Shown: piece by piece, positions 7,686 to 16,445 of the stretch
Layout of the letters: each line of letters starts with the position of its first letter
Numbering within the stretch: the first letter of the stretch is position 1
Source of the DNA: Balneola sp.
GTDB lineage: Bacteria; Bacteroidota; Rhodothermia; Balneolales; Balneolaceae
Direction of reading: 5' to 3'
NCBI GenBank assembly: GCA_003712055.1
Contig: RHLJ01000004.1
Location: 1-64,000 of the forward strand
DNA length: 64,000 nucleotides
Translations under genes and position numbers: made by a program
Notes under the pieces: model-generated
The model's database searches: none
The model's input: only the letters and a program-made list of their open reading frames with translations
What the model was told of the DNA's origin: nothing

Positions 7686-8746
7686 ATCAACCTATCTCTC
7701 AAAAGCAACCTGTTCAGTTAGAAATATCTGGCTCAAGACAAGTAACCTCCTGGATGGCAGAACATCGAGTAAGCCTGGGCTTCTCTACCTACCAATCCGG
7801 AAAGATGTTTTTAATTGGCCTTCAGCCAGATGGAAGAATGTCCATATTTGAACGAACTTTTAACCGCGCTATGGGAATGTGGGCAAGTGAGCAAACCCTT
7901 CTTCTGAGCTCTTTATATCAATTATGGAGATTCGAAAATGTGGTTCCGGTGGGTCAAAGCCACAATGGTTATGATAAAATGTATGTGCCCACTGTAGGGT
8001 ATAACACTGCTGATATCGATATTCATGATGTGGTAATGGATAAGAACGGGGAAATTATATTTGTGAGCACCTTATTTGGCTGCCTGGCTAAGCCCAGCGC
8101 TACTCATAGTTTCGAGCCTATTTGGAAACCTCCTTTTATTTCAAAATTGGCTGCCGAAGATCGATGCCACATGAATGGGTTGGCTATGAAGGATGGAAGC
8201 CCAAAGTATGTATCAATTGTGGGGAAATCGGATGTAGCAGATGGATGGAGAGATCACCGCTCAAGTGGCGGCTTGATTATGGACGTAGAAACAGAAGAAG
8301 TAGTGGCCTCAGGAATGAGCATGCCCCATTCTCCTAGATGGTATAACGATACCCTGTATGTATTGAATTCCGGAACCGGGGAATTTGGAAAGATTAATTT
8401 CGACTCCGGTACTTTTGAACCTATTTCTTTTTGCCCGGGATATTTACGGGGTATGGCCTTTCATGGAAATTTTGCTATTGTTGGTACTTCAAAAAGCAGG
8501 GAGAATAAAACTTTTACTGGCTTAGCTTTGGATAATAGACTTACTGAAAAGGGAACCGAGGCAAAATGCATGTTACATATTATCGACTTAACTACGGGCG
8601 ATATTGTGCACTGGATTAAGATGGAAGGAATTGTGGAAGAGCTTTATGATGTAGTTTCTATTCCTAATGTAGTAAGGCCGATGTCTATTGGGTTTAAATC
8701 GGATGAAATTCGACGCATCATTAATATGCCCGATAGTGAGGTTTAG
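7682..8746 (+). CDS. TIGR03032-like (DUF4915) beta-propeller-type protein
   Basis: 354 residues, start ATG overlapping the GT41 stop (ATGA). It has the family's recognisable blocks: FSTYQSGKMFLIG near the N-terminus, DIDIHDVVMDKNGEIIFVST in the middle, EDRCHMNGLA, SMPHSPRWYNDTLYVLNSG and CPGYLRGMAFHGNFAIVGTSKSRE near residues 240-270. The repeated strand pattern suggests a beta-propeller. No signal peptide is present. The molecular function of the family is not established as far as I know. Tight coupling to a GT41 enzyme suggests that it acts with it, for example as a partner, substrate or lectin-like reader (inference). Confidence 0.8.
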   Translation: MNQPISQKQPVQLEISGSRQVTSWMAEHRVSLGFSTYQSGKMFLIGLQPDGRMSIFERTFNRAMGMWASEQTLLLSSLYQLWRFENVVPVGQSHNGYDKMYVPTVGYNTADIDIHDVVMDKNGEIIFVSTLFGCLAKPSATHSFEPIWKPPFISKLAAEDRCHMNGLAMKDGSPKYVSIVGKSDVADGWRDHRSSGGLIMDVETEEVVASGMSMPHSPRWYNDTLYVLNSGTGEFGKINFDSGTFEPISFCPGYLRGMAFHGNFAIVGTSKSRENKTFTGLALDNRLTEKGTEAKCMLHIIDLTTGDIVHWIKMEGIVEELYDVVSIPNVVRPMSIGFKSDEIRRIINMPDSEV

Positions 8747-8762
8747 TTTTCTTTTTTTTAAA

Positions 8763-9181
8763 TGTCATTCTTGTAGAAGTCAGGTAATTCGTTGACAACT
8801 CTGAATACTTGATTTCATGAATCCATACAACATGTTCTATTTCAGAGTCATCCCGAACGTGTTTCGGGATTTTTGCGAGGATTGGAACTATAAAGCACCT
8901 CAAAAAAACAACAAGGAATATATCTCTGGTTAATCAACACCGTAAGAGCATTCGGCTCTACCTCTGAGTAATAAATGGATCAAGAGAATAAAAATAGAAT
9001 GTATCGAAAGAGTATTCTTCTTGGTGTAAGGGTAGCGATGAATAGTACATTTCCAGCCATTCCATAAGATCCCGAAACAAGTTCGGGATGACTTCATTAA
9101 AAAGTGGTTAGAAATGAATTATGACTCACTGAGTTTAACCAAAACTGTCATCGAATTACCTGACTTCTACAAGGGATGACA
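8763..9181. mobile_element. MITE-like 419-bp element with long terminal inverted repeats, copy 2
   Basis: Terminal arms of ~35 bp: 8763-8797 (TGTCATTC then TTGTAGAAGTCAGGTAATTC) is complementary to the right end 9146-9181 with one gap and about two mismatches. Inside are two small self-complementary hairpins, CCCGAACGTGTTTCGGG (about 8852-8868) and CCCGAAACAAGTTCGGG (about 9072-9088), which are also inverted copies of each other. No coding region is present. A close copy of the interior is at 1091-1484. Nested inverted ends with no gene fit a non-autonomous mobile element. Confidence 0.75.
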
Positions 9182-9183
9182 GT

Positions 9184-9295
9184 TAAGAATATTCATCAAG
9201 GAATAAAGAAGTGAGAAGTAATTGAGCATTGAAAAATTGATAATTGATCAATGAATTAACATTCTTACTTCTTCAATGAATATTCTTTATTCTTA
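9184..9295. repeat. double-stem palindrome 3' of the MarR gene
   Basis: AGAATATTCAT (9187-9197) pairs perfectly with ATGAATATTCT (9276-9286). An inner stem, AGAAGTGAGAA (9207-9217) with TTCTTACTTCT (9262-9272), pairs with one mismatch. It lies just beyond the stop of the leftward MarR gene and abuts the MITE-like element, so it may terminate that transcript. Confidence 0.55.
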
Positions 9296-9302
9296 CTCCA
9301 GC

Positions 9303-9719
9303 TTATATATACCCTGAAAACACCTTGTCCAATAAGTAAAGAAGCTGCTTGTACTCCTCTTCTGAAAGGTTCTCCCACCCCTTTTCTCTGGAAGCATATA
9401 CATGGGGCTTCGCTCGATCTACTTCATTTCGTCCAGAATCGGTAAGAGAAATGATAAAGCGCCGGCCATCTTCCGGGTCACTGGTTCGTTCAACAAAGCC
9501 TTTCTGCACAAGCAAGTTTATAATCCTTGAAACCGTGTGCTTGTCTTTAAAACTATGATTTACCAGCTCCGTTTGATGCCGGGAACCCTGTTCCAGTTTT
9601 GAAAGGAGTACCCATTGTTCCGGGGTGATATCCACATCGGCGTTGTTAAAACGAGTTATTAAATCTTGCCGAACCACTTTGTACGTTCGATCTATGTAGA
9701 TGCCGATCTCTTTTCTCAT
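9303..9719 (-). CDS. MarR-family winged-helix transcriptional regulator
   Basis: 138 residues, usual MarR length. The winged-helix core runs from ITPEQWVLLSKLEQG (helix 2), TELVNHSFKDKHTVSRIINLLVQKGFV (helix 3 and recognition helix 4) to ERTSDPEDGRRFIISLT (wing). The flanking helices would form the dimer interface. The start ATG overlaps the stop of the cyclase gene by one base (TGATG), so the two are translationally coupled. MarR proteins usually repress their own operon and respond to small ligands; here the likely target is this operon or a nearby promoter (inference). Confidence 0.88.
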   Translation of the reverse strand: MRKEIGIYIDRTYKVVRQDLITRFNNADVDITPEQWVLLSKLEQGSRHQTELVNHSFKDKHTVSRIINLLVQKGFVERTSDPEDGRRFIISLTDSGRNEVDRAKPHVYASREKGWENLSEEEYKQLLYLLDKVFSGYI

Positions 9720-11671
9720 CAGGCAACTAACGATTGATTGGGAAGCCCAATTTTTTCCAAGATAGCTATGTATCGGTCATCATGGGCAAATTTCGAAAAC
9801 ACGGTAATTGAGTTTATAAATAATACCGCGCCCATTTTATCCTCAACCGCTTTATTCAAGTATTCAAACATTTTTTCTTCTTCATTCATGCTAGCATATA
9901 CCACTGCAAAATCGAGGGAAAGATTTAGTTCCGGGGCTTCTTCTTGTCTCTTCTGAATTAGTTTGAGGTTTTCGGTGGCTCCTTCAAGATCACCCATTTG
10001 TGCTTTTATATATCCCAGCTGGGTTCCGCCCACATTTTTCCCTTTAATTTTGCCAATGTACTTGTTGGCATATTTCAACGCTTTGTCAAAGTCCTGCATC
10101 TCTGTATATAGAAATGACTTTCCTTCATAGGCAGCACGATGATTTGAATCCAGCTCTATCACCTTATCAAAAAGCTCCAGCGCCTTGTCATATTCTTTAA
10201 CCAGAGTATATGCCCTCCCTAGATCTACCATAGCCGGAAGAGAAATCGGTGCTATCTTTACAGCTGCCTTAGCCTGAGTAAGCATTTTATCATACCTGCC
10301 AATAATTCGATTGTGAAGAGCAAAAGCTGTCCTCGCCTCTTCGTTTTCGGGCTCAAGAGTGATTGCCTTCCTGAAGTTGGAATCTGCTGCATCAAAATTC
10401 CAGTGGTAGAATAAATTCACATACCCTAATGCAGTATAAGAGTCTGCCCAGGCGTTATTTAGCTCTATTGATTTAAGTGCATACTCTTCGGCTTTTGGAA
10501 ATGCTTCTTCGCCATGCATATGCCCAATAGCACCCAAAAACGTATAGGCGTTGGCTAACCCTGAATACGCCGCCGTGTAGGTAGTACATTTATTGATCGC
10601 CTGCTCATAAAACTCAATGGCTTTACGAATGGATTCAGGATTTCGCTTATTCCAGTAAAACAGACCTTGTAAATAGGCATTATAAGCTACAATGCTATCG
10701 GTGGAAGCCTCGTAAAGTTTTTTATCGGCATCAAAGGTGAAATTAGCTTCGAGCTTATCGGCTATCTTTTGTGCAATCTCGTCCTGAACAGCAAAAATAT
10801 CTTTCATTTCACGATCAAAATTCTCTGACCATATATGAAATCCATCATCCGTATTTATAAGCTGTGCAGTAACTCTAACTCGCTCTCCAGCAAGACGTAC
10901 ACTGCCTTCCAAAACCGTTGCTACATTTAACTCTTTTCCAATTTGGCGAATATCTTTTTGGGTATTCTTGAAAGCAAAAACAGAGGTTCGGGATGCCACC
11001 TGTAAGCCGTTCACCTTCACCAGCGAGTTGATAATCTCCTCGGTAATCCCATCGCTGAAATACTCATTATCGGGGTTAGAACTGAAATTGGCAAAAGGAA
11101 GAACCGCTACACTATTCTCGTTACTCCCGGTTAAATCCCGGATATGTTCATGATTCGGAACTTTGACCCCATCGTTGGCAATAGCAAAAATACTAACGGG
11201 ATTGAATACATTTTTTAGTTCGTGTTCACCAAAGGCCTGGACTTTTATCCCCGGATGATTTTTTATTTCATCAAATACTTTACCTGAAATCATCACAGAA
11301 CCAGGGATACCTAAACCCTGAACTCGAGCTGCCACATTAACAGCATCTCCATAAATCCCTTCGTCATCGTAAACTACATCCCCAATATGGATGCCCACTC
11401 TAAGCGGAACTTGTGGGTCTTTATCCAGCTCTTGTTGGATTTCTCTTGCTGAATTTACAGCATCAAGAGCGCTTGCAAACATGCTTAGCGTACCATCCCC
11501 ATAATACTGCATCACCTGGCCTCGATATTTTAAAATTCTATCGTCAATAACCCGGCGTTGCCTATCCCTTAGTTCTTTTGCTTGCTGTTCATCTGCCTGC
11601 ATCATGCGGGTATAACCCACCATATCAGCAAACATGATAGCGGCTAGTAAACGAAAATTGTTTTCAGCCAT
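9719..11671 (-). CDS. class III nucleotide cyclase + TolB-like + TPR signalling protein
   Basis: 650 residues. Residues ~8-165 are a class III cyclase domain: FADMVGYT with the first metal Asp, YYGDGT with the second, and GDAVNVAAR with the transition-state Asn and Arg. The two residues that usually choose the base differ from adenylyl cyclases (Gln in the KTxGD-type position, Gly in the later Asp position), so product identity is open. Residues ~185-330 are a TolB-like segment (VAVLPFANFSSNPDNEYFSDG), common in this cyclase group. Residues ~350-620 are TPR repeats. No signal peptide. It lies between the upstream phosphoesterase gene (66-bp gap) and marR (1-nt overlap). Confidence 0.88.
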   Translation of the reverse strand: MAENNFRLLAAIMFADMVGYTRMMQADEQQAKELRDRQRRVIDDRILKYRGQVMQYYGDGTLSMFASALDAVNSAREIQQELDKDPQVPLRVGIHIGDVVYDDEGIYGDAVNVAARVQGLGIPGSVMISGKVFDEIKNHPGIKVQAFGEHELKNVFNPVSIFAIANDGVKVPNHEHIRDLTGSNENSVAVLPFANFSSNPDNEYFSDGITEEIINSLVKVNGLQVASRTSVFAFKNTQKDIRQIGKELNVATVLEGSVRLAGERVRVTAQLINTDDGFHIWSENFDREMKDIFAVQDEIAQKIADKLEANFTFDADKKLYEASTDSIVAYNAYLQGLFYWNKRNPESIRKAIEFYEQAINKCTTYTAAYSGLANAYTFLGAIGHMHGEEAFPKAEEYALKSIELNNAWADSYTALGYVNLFYHWNFDAADSNFRKAITLEPENEEARTAFALHNRIIGRYDKMLTQAKAAVKIAPISLPAMVDLGRAYTLVKEYDKALELFDKVIELDSNHRAAYEGKSFLYTEMQDFDKALKYANKYIGKIKGKNVGGTQLGYIKAQMGDLEGATENLKLIQKRQEEAPELNLSLDFAVVYASMNEEEKMFEYLNKAVEDKMGAVLFINSITVFSKFAHDDRYIAILEKIGLPNQSLVA

Positions 11672-11737
11672 TTATGCGGAATATTGTAATACCAATTTCC
11701 GAGAATATATCAATAATCGAGCCAGAGTGCTTCTGTG

Positions 11738-14700
11738 TCAGAAGAAAAAGCCTGCGCGTATCTCGAAATAGCTTCCTTCAACCGATTGACCAAGTGATGA
11801 ATTGAGCACAAATGCATCAAATACGTTGAACCAGACACCGCCTCCATAGCCTTGGTGCCATTTACCAGAGGATTCGTTATCTGCCCATACCCTGCCATTA
11901 TCAAAAAAGGCGAGGATTCCAACCTTTCCTCCTAACAAGTATTGATAGAAATCAAAAAGCTCGAAGCGCAACTCTGTATTATTGTACATAGAACTGCGCC
12001 CTGAAAACCTGTTACCTCTAAAGCCTCTTACTGATGTAGTTCCGCCGATTCCATTCGCTTCATAGAAAGGAAAAGACCCAATATTATGTGCTCCACCACT
12101 TCGGTGAGCTAGTGTTAACTGAGGCGAAAAACTAATGGGAAAATACATCCGAAGCTCTGAGGTCAGCCTGGTAAACGATTGTGGCGAATTATGAATCCCG
12201 AGATTTAAATCCGCGCTGAGATTTAGTTTATATCCTTGAGTTGGGTTTAAAGGGGTATCTATATCTGTAACAGATGCATGAATAAAAGAGGTATTATACC
12301 ATTGGTCCTTAAATGTCTTATTCGTAAAACCTAATTCCGGAAGGCTTACCACATTGTCTTCATCACGATTGTCATCTACCTGAGTAATGCTGAAAGTATT
12401 CCCTACTGTTACACTTAGTGTTTGATTTATATTCGTAGTAAGGCTGGGTGAAAAAGTATATCTCGTTAATCTGGCTCGATAAAAATTTTGCTCCCTGTCC
12501 TGTAGTTCTGTTTCATTCCCTAAGCCAAAGAAGTTTCTAAAACTCTTAGGGAATAAAAACGCAGACTCCAGCTCAAGATCCCAAACACCTACTCGTTCAT
12601 ACCAAACTCCGGAGTAAAGAAGATTCGCCGCACCAGAAGTCGGAGCAAAGTTAAACCTCAGATAATGAGTAACTGCAGGGAATTTCCTAAATCCATTTCT
12701 GAGGGCTTTTGGACCTCCGCCAATAAAAAGTCCTTCATCATTGTTGTAGTTAAAGAAGTAACCCGGAAAATATCGATTCCAGATAAAGTCTCTCTCGTAA
12801 TCGTAGTAATTATCGATAGGGTTTTTGGCCAAATGCCGATGTGCTTTTCGGGAAACATCGTAGCTGTTTCCGTTCCTCGTCTCAAAAATACCCGGCAGGC
12901 TTTTGCTTACAACCTGGTTGGGCGATTCATCTCTATAAAGATCTTCACCCGGACCTCCTGATACAAGAAGCTTGATCCCGCTTCTTCTCTCTCCTTTGAA
13001 AATGAATTCGTCATCTCCTCCAAGACCATACAAACGAAGTTCTTTGGTTTCACTTTTCTGGAAAACACGATCGAAATATTTTTCTCTAAGATTACCTTTA
13101 CCCGAAAGTTTAAACACCTGAACCCTGGTTCGGTTTCCATCTATCACTTCTACTACAAAGCGTTCTCTTTTATTACTGGCTGGAACGGAAATCACTATTG
13201 AGATCATCTTGTAGTAGGTCTCGGTTACTTTAACAAGATCATCGCGTCTGGCTTTTAAACCCTCTATTGTTTCCTGGCCCTTTACTTCGAATACTTCGGG
13301 GGGATATTCTCTTACTGCTTGCTCAATTAACTCATCGGTAAGCACCTGCTGCATTTCGTCAGCAATACTCAGCCATTGTTCTTTGGTAAGTTGATTGGTG
13401 AACCTCCTGGTAAGTGGTAGTGAATTATAATTCAATCCCACTAGGTTTCCATAAGATTTCCCAAAATTCTGGTACTGGAAAAACTCACCAAACTTGGCAA
13501 TACTCGGACCAATCCCATTCATATTCATAAACGCCACATCCCGATCTCGGGGAATTGGCCTATATATCTTTCCCTGTTTATCCTCGGGTTCAAAGGTGGC
13601 CCAACGCCACTGGTCACTATGGCGATCCCAGTCACCAATTAACATATCCAGCAATCTGGAACGGGCAAATAGTTCCTGGTCTACCCGGTGATCAATGTCA
13701 TTATCCACTTCACGGATCATATCACGATATGCCACCACTTCTTCTGAAAACCCTACACTGGCTACATCGCTCATGTCTCCATCGGGTTTCTCTTCAAATA
13801 AAGCGAGTTGACCTCCAATTTCTTCGGCATACTGTCCTAGTTGTGGATCATTCGGTACATAGTAAATTTTTGGATTTGTATGATATACACCTACGGCATT
13901 TGCTAATGTTGGTACTATAAGAGCAGCATAAGGGTTTAGTATTGAGAATTGATCCTGCGCCAAATCAAGGGCAAAGGTTTTCTTGAGATTTTCATCCCAG
14001 ATTTTTCCTGCTTGTTTATCCACCGACCTGAGCACATATTCACGCCCGTCTTCTGCTTCAAGATGTAGAGTATTGGATTGGCCTTTACCTCCCATTCTTA
14101 CCAGTTCTAGGCCTCCTTTTTGCTCTGTCACATCAAAAACAGGATATTCTGATTCTATGGACCATAAATCCCGATTATGATTTCCTGCAATTACTCTAAA
14201 AGCTTTACTTCGTTCATCGTATTTCTTATTTGGCGCAATTACTATGGTACTATCTGTGAAATCATAGTCTGGTAGCTCATCTTCTTCTTTCCCTTGCAAA
14301 GGATCTGAACTCGGTGGCTCTAATTCCGTTCTGTAAAGTAGTCGTCCATTTGACCCATCTCCGACTGGAGCCCAGGCTTCCATCCAAACCGATCCATCAC
14401 CATAATAGTTAACTGTCATAAAGCCATGACCAGCATAATTAAATTCTGCTCCTCTTCCTTTTGCTACATAGCTTTCTTTCGTGCCCGAGCCGGAAACTAG
14501 ATAATGCTGAGTTTCGCGAGTCCCTTCTTTCTTAATGTATTGCAAATTGTGCGAGTGCCCGGAAGCATAAATCAGATGATCCGAAAGCAAAAACATTTCT
14601 TGTAATGTATTTGAAAGTTCCTTGTACTTGAAGTGTGGAACGTCTTGCTCAAAGCCGAATGCCCTTCTATAAATGGCGTACAGGCTACCAAAAACCGGGG

Positions 14701-15469
14701 GCTTCAAATGGGTAGAAGGAGGTAAATACCCTCCATGGTTATCATGAGTGATTAATGGGTGGTGTGCGGCAAATAACAGATAATCTTTTTCTCTCTTCTT
14801 TAGTATATCTCGCAATTCAATCAGGAAATCTCCACCATCAGCAAGGTCATAATCTCCGGTGTCTCCATACGGTTTCTTATGTTTATGAAGCCACCATTGA
14901 GTATCCAGGATTATTAAACGAATGTCATCGCTTAGCCTTGGGTCTTCGTCATCATCAAGGAGTTCCAGATCAACTGGGCCCGGATAACCATTGTCCGGTA
15001 AAAAAGTATTCCCCCTGTCTAAATATGCTTCAATATATCTCTCTTGTCTTTGAACAGCTTCCAGGCCATCTCGACTACCGTCAGCCCAATCATGATTCCC
15101 TGGTATAAAGATTATCCTTCCTTCAAAATCCTTCACGGTCTTTAACTGTTCATTCAACCGGGCTTCGGCTTTAGCCCTATCCGGATGCAATGAATCTGGT
15201 AAACCGCTGGTGTATAAATTATCACCAAGAAAAACGGCTGCACTTCTTTCTCCCGACTCGGAAAGGAATTGCTGAAGAAGTCTTAACGTGGGCTCCTGTT
15301 TATCCAATGTGGGAGCGCCGGCATCCCCAATTAAAAAAACCTTATAGATAAGCCCGTCGTCTATCGGAGGGCTTTTGCTTTCCCATTGCTCGTTCTGTGA
15401 ATCGATAAAAAGCTCAGACCCTGAGCAGGAAATAAACAATAAGGCAAATAGAGCCAGTAGGAGTCGCAT
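11738..15469 (-). CDS. lipoprotein-signal metallophosphoesterase / kinase-like / Omp85 (BamA-type) barrel protein
   Basis: 1243 residues. Lipobox LLFISC, Cys ~15. Residues ~40-370 are a calcineurin-type metallophosphoesterase: GDAG (Asp49), GDNLY (Asp83), GNHDW (Asn125, His126), HH at 236-237 and GHSH (305-307), so all metal ligands are present. Residues ~460-720 hold a region with IGDWDRHSDQW (611-621) and PIPRDRDVAF (638-647), which resemble the catalytic and metal-binding loops of CotH/HipA/Fam20-type kinases. The last ~350 residues are an Omp85 barrel with the VRGFRGNRF motif and a C-terminal Phe run. It should sit in the outer membrane. Substrate unknown. Phosphoesterase and barrel calls are firm; the kinase-like call is tentative. 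Confidence 0.85.
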   Translation of the reverse strand: MRLLLALFALLFISCSGSELFIDSQNEQWESKSPPIDDGLIYKVFLIGDAGAPTLDKQEPTLRLLQQFLSESGERSAAVFLGDNLYTSGLPDSLHPDRAKAEARLNEQLKTVKDFEGRIIFIPGNHDWADGSRDGLEAVQRQERYIEAYLDRGNTFLPDNGYPGPVDLELLDDDEDPRLSDDIRLIILDTQWWLHKHKKPYGDTGDYDLADGGDFLIELRDILKKREKDYLLFAAHHPLITHDNHGGYLPPSTHLKPPVFGSLYAIYRRAFGFEQDVPHFKYKELSNTLQEMFLLSDHLIYASGHSHNLQYIKKEGTRETQHYLVSGSGTKESYVAKGRGAEFNYAGHGFMTVNYYGDGSVWMEAWAPVGDGSNGRLLYRTELEPPSSDPLQGKEEDELPDYDFTDSTIVIAPNKKYDERSKAFRVIAGNHNRDLWSIESEYPVFDVTEQKGGLELVRMGGKGQSNTLHLEAEDGREYVLRSVDKQAGKIWDENLKKTFALDLAQDQFSILNPYAALIVPTLANAVGVYHTNPKIYYVPNDPQLGQYAEEIGGQLALFEEKPDGDMSDVASVGFSEEVVAYRDMIREVDNDIDHRVDQELFARSRLLDMLIGDWDRHSDQWRWATFEPEDKQGKIYRPIPRDRDVAFMNMNGIGPSIAKFGEFFQYQNFGKSYGNLVGLNYNSLPLTRRFTNQLTKEQWLSIADEMQQVLTDELIEQAVREYPPEVFEVKGQETIEGLKARRDDLVKVTETYYKMISIVISVPASNKRERFVVEVIDGNRTRVQVFKLSGKGNLREKYFDRVFQKSETKELRLYGLGGDDEFIFKGERRSGIKLLVSGGPGEDLYRDESPNQVVSKSLPGIFETRNGNSYDVSRKAHRHLAKNPIDNYYDYERDFIWNRYFPGYFFNYNNDEGLFIGGGPKALRNGFRKFPAVTHYLRFNFAPTSGAANLLYSGVWYERVGVWDLELESAFLFPKSFRNFFGLGNETELQDREQNFYRARLTRYTFSPSLTTNINQTLSVTVGNTFSITQVDDNRDEDNVVSLPELGFTNKTFKDQWYNTSFIHASVTDIDTPLNPTQGYKLNLSADLNLGIHNSPQSFTRLTSELRMYFPISFSPQLTLAHRSGGAHNIGSFPFYEANGIGGTTSVRGFRGNRFSGRSSMYNNTELRFELFDFYQYLLGGKVGILAFFDNGRVWADNESSGKWHQGYGGGVWFNVFDAFVLNSSLGQSVEGSYFEIRAGFFF

Positions 15470-15569
15470 CTTTCGGGTTAGTTCAATACAAATCAGCTAG
15501 AATGTAGCTATTCGTGAAAAGAAAACTAAAAATAACAGAAAGGAAAGTGAGGTGGGCTGAAATGAAAAA

Positions 15570-15584
15570 AGCCCTTGAAGGGCT
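15570..15584. promoter_or_regulatory. strong short hairpin within a divergent promoter region
   Basis: AGCCCT-TGA-AGGGCT is preceded by AAAAAA and followed within a few bases by TTTTT. It looks like a bidirectional intrinsic terminator, but lies between the divergent starts at 15469 and 15727, so it may be an attenuator or insulator. A second weak stem, AGGCA/TGCCT, lies at 15614-15630. The remaining ~90 bp before 15727 is very AT-rich and probably holds that gene's promoter. Confidence 0.45.
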
Positions 15585-15726
15585 CTGATTTTTGAATAAC
15601 TAGAACCAATATAAGGCAGGGATGATGCCTCGACCAAATCTATTTTGTTTTATATAACTAATGATGGTTTACATATAATTAATACTTATTATTAATATTT
15701 TTATATAAAAGTAATAATCATTAAAA

Positions 15727-16134
15727 ATGCCCAAAAAAATCGGTTCTTTAACACTTTATTCTATTGATGACCTTCATGAAATGCTTGGCATCTCAAAATT
15801 GACTCTTCGGGCTTACCTGAGAGAGGGTAAAATCAGAGCCCGCAAATTGGGTGTTAGCTGGTATGTTACCGAAGATGCAATTCGAGAGTATTTTGAAACC
15901 CCGCAAGTACCCGCTGCCCCCATAAAAGACTCAGGTGTTCGCTATATCGTTCAGGGAGTAAATGATCTGGTTAGCGAAACGGAGGAATGCGAAAATGCAG
16001 ATGAGGTACTTGAGGTGCTAAATGAGCAGGCGATCATAAGCCTGTTCCAGATTAAAGTAGTAAGCCGTGAAACCAACGAAATAATTGAAGTAGTTAAAGC
16101 CAGAGATTTTATTGAACGCCATGCTAAAACTTGA
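15727..16134 (+). CDS. MerR/excisionase-type helix-turn-helix protein
   Basis: 135 residues. The N-terminal ~60 residues are an HTH_17/excisionase-type winged helix (LYSIDDLHEMLGISKLTLR, then YLREGKIRARKLGVSWYVTEDAI), used to bind DNA. The C-terminal ~70 residues (SGVRYIVQGVNDLV ... VVKARDFIERH) are acidic and of unknown type, perhaps a dimer or partner-binding domain. The gene overlaps the next one by 14 bp, so they are likely an operon. It could be a small chromosomal regulator or the remnant of a mobile-element regulator; no integrase is nearby. Confidence 0.75.
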   Translation: MPKKIGSLTLYSIDDLHEMLGISKLTLRAYLREGKIRARKLGVSWYVTEDAIREYFETPQVPAAPIKDSGVRYIVQGVNDLVSETEECENADEVLEVLNEQAIISLFQIKVVSRETNEIIEVVKARDFIERHAKT

Positions 16135-16405
16135 AGAAACCAAACTTGAAACCTATTCCTTCAATGATGATGGGTCGGATGAATTCTATATCCTCATTGA
16201 TATTAAAAAAAATCCGGAAGGGATTAACCTCACCAAACTGGCTATGGCCGACCCCAGACGATTCGATGCTGTATTAAATGAGATGGGATGTTTGCTAATG
16301 CTGGGAGAAGATGAAATAAAAGAACTTACAAGCCGGGGAGCTTTAGACCCTAGAAACCTGCATGAATCGTTATTCAGCTTGGCGAAGACTGAGGGAATTC
16401 TTTGA
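16121..16405 (+). CDS. small hypothetical protein coupled to the HTH gene
   Basis: 94 residues from the ATG at 16121. A TTG three codons upstream is possible but less likely. Acidic, with no membrane segment and no family I recognise. It has a beta-like start (YSFNDDGSDEFYILIDI) and a helical end (EDEIKELTSRGALDPRNLHESLFSLAK). The 14-bp overlap with the HTH gene suggests co-translation and joint function, possibly a binding partner of the regulator. It ends close to the convergent Nudix gene. Confidence 0.65.
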   Translation: MLKLEETKLETYSFNDDGSDEFYILIDIKKNPEGINLTKLAMADPRRFDAVLNEMGCLLMLGEDEIKELTSRGALDPRNLHESLFSLAKTEGIL

Positions 16406-16445
16406 ACATTGAACAAGAATATCTCTCACTTCTGTTCAAATCAAT

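Noticed and set aside
8721-8903. Short minus-strand frame overlapping the MITE-like element edge
   Set aside because: It reads through the repeat and has no start or family support.
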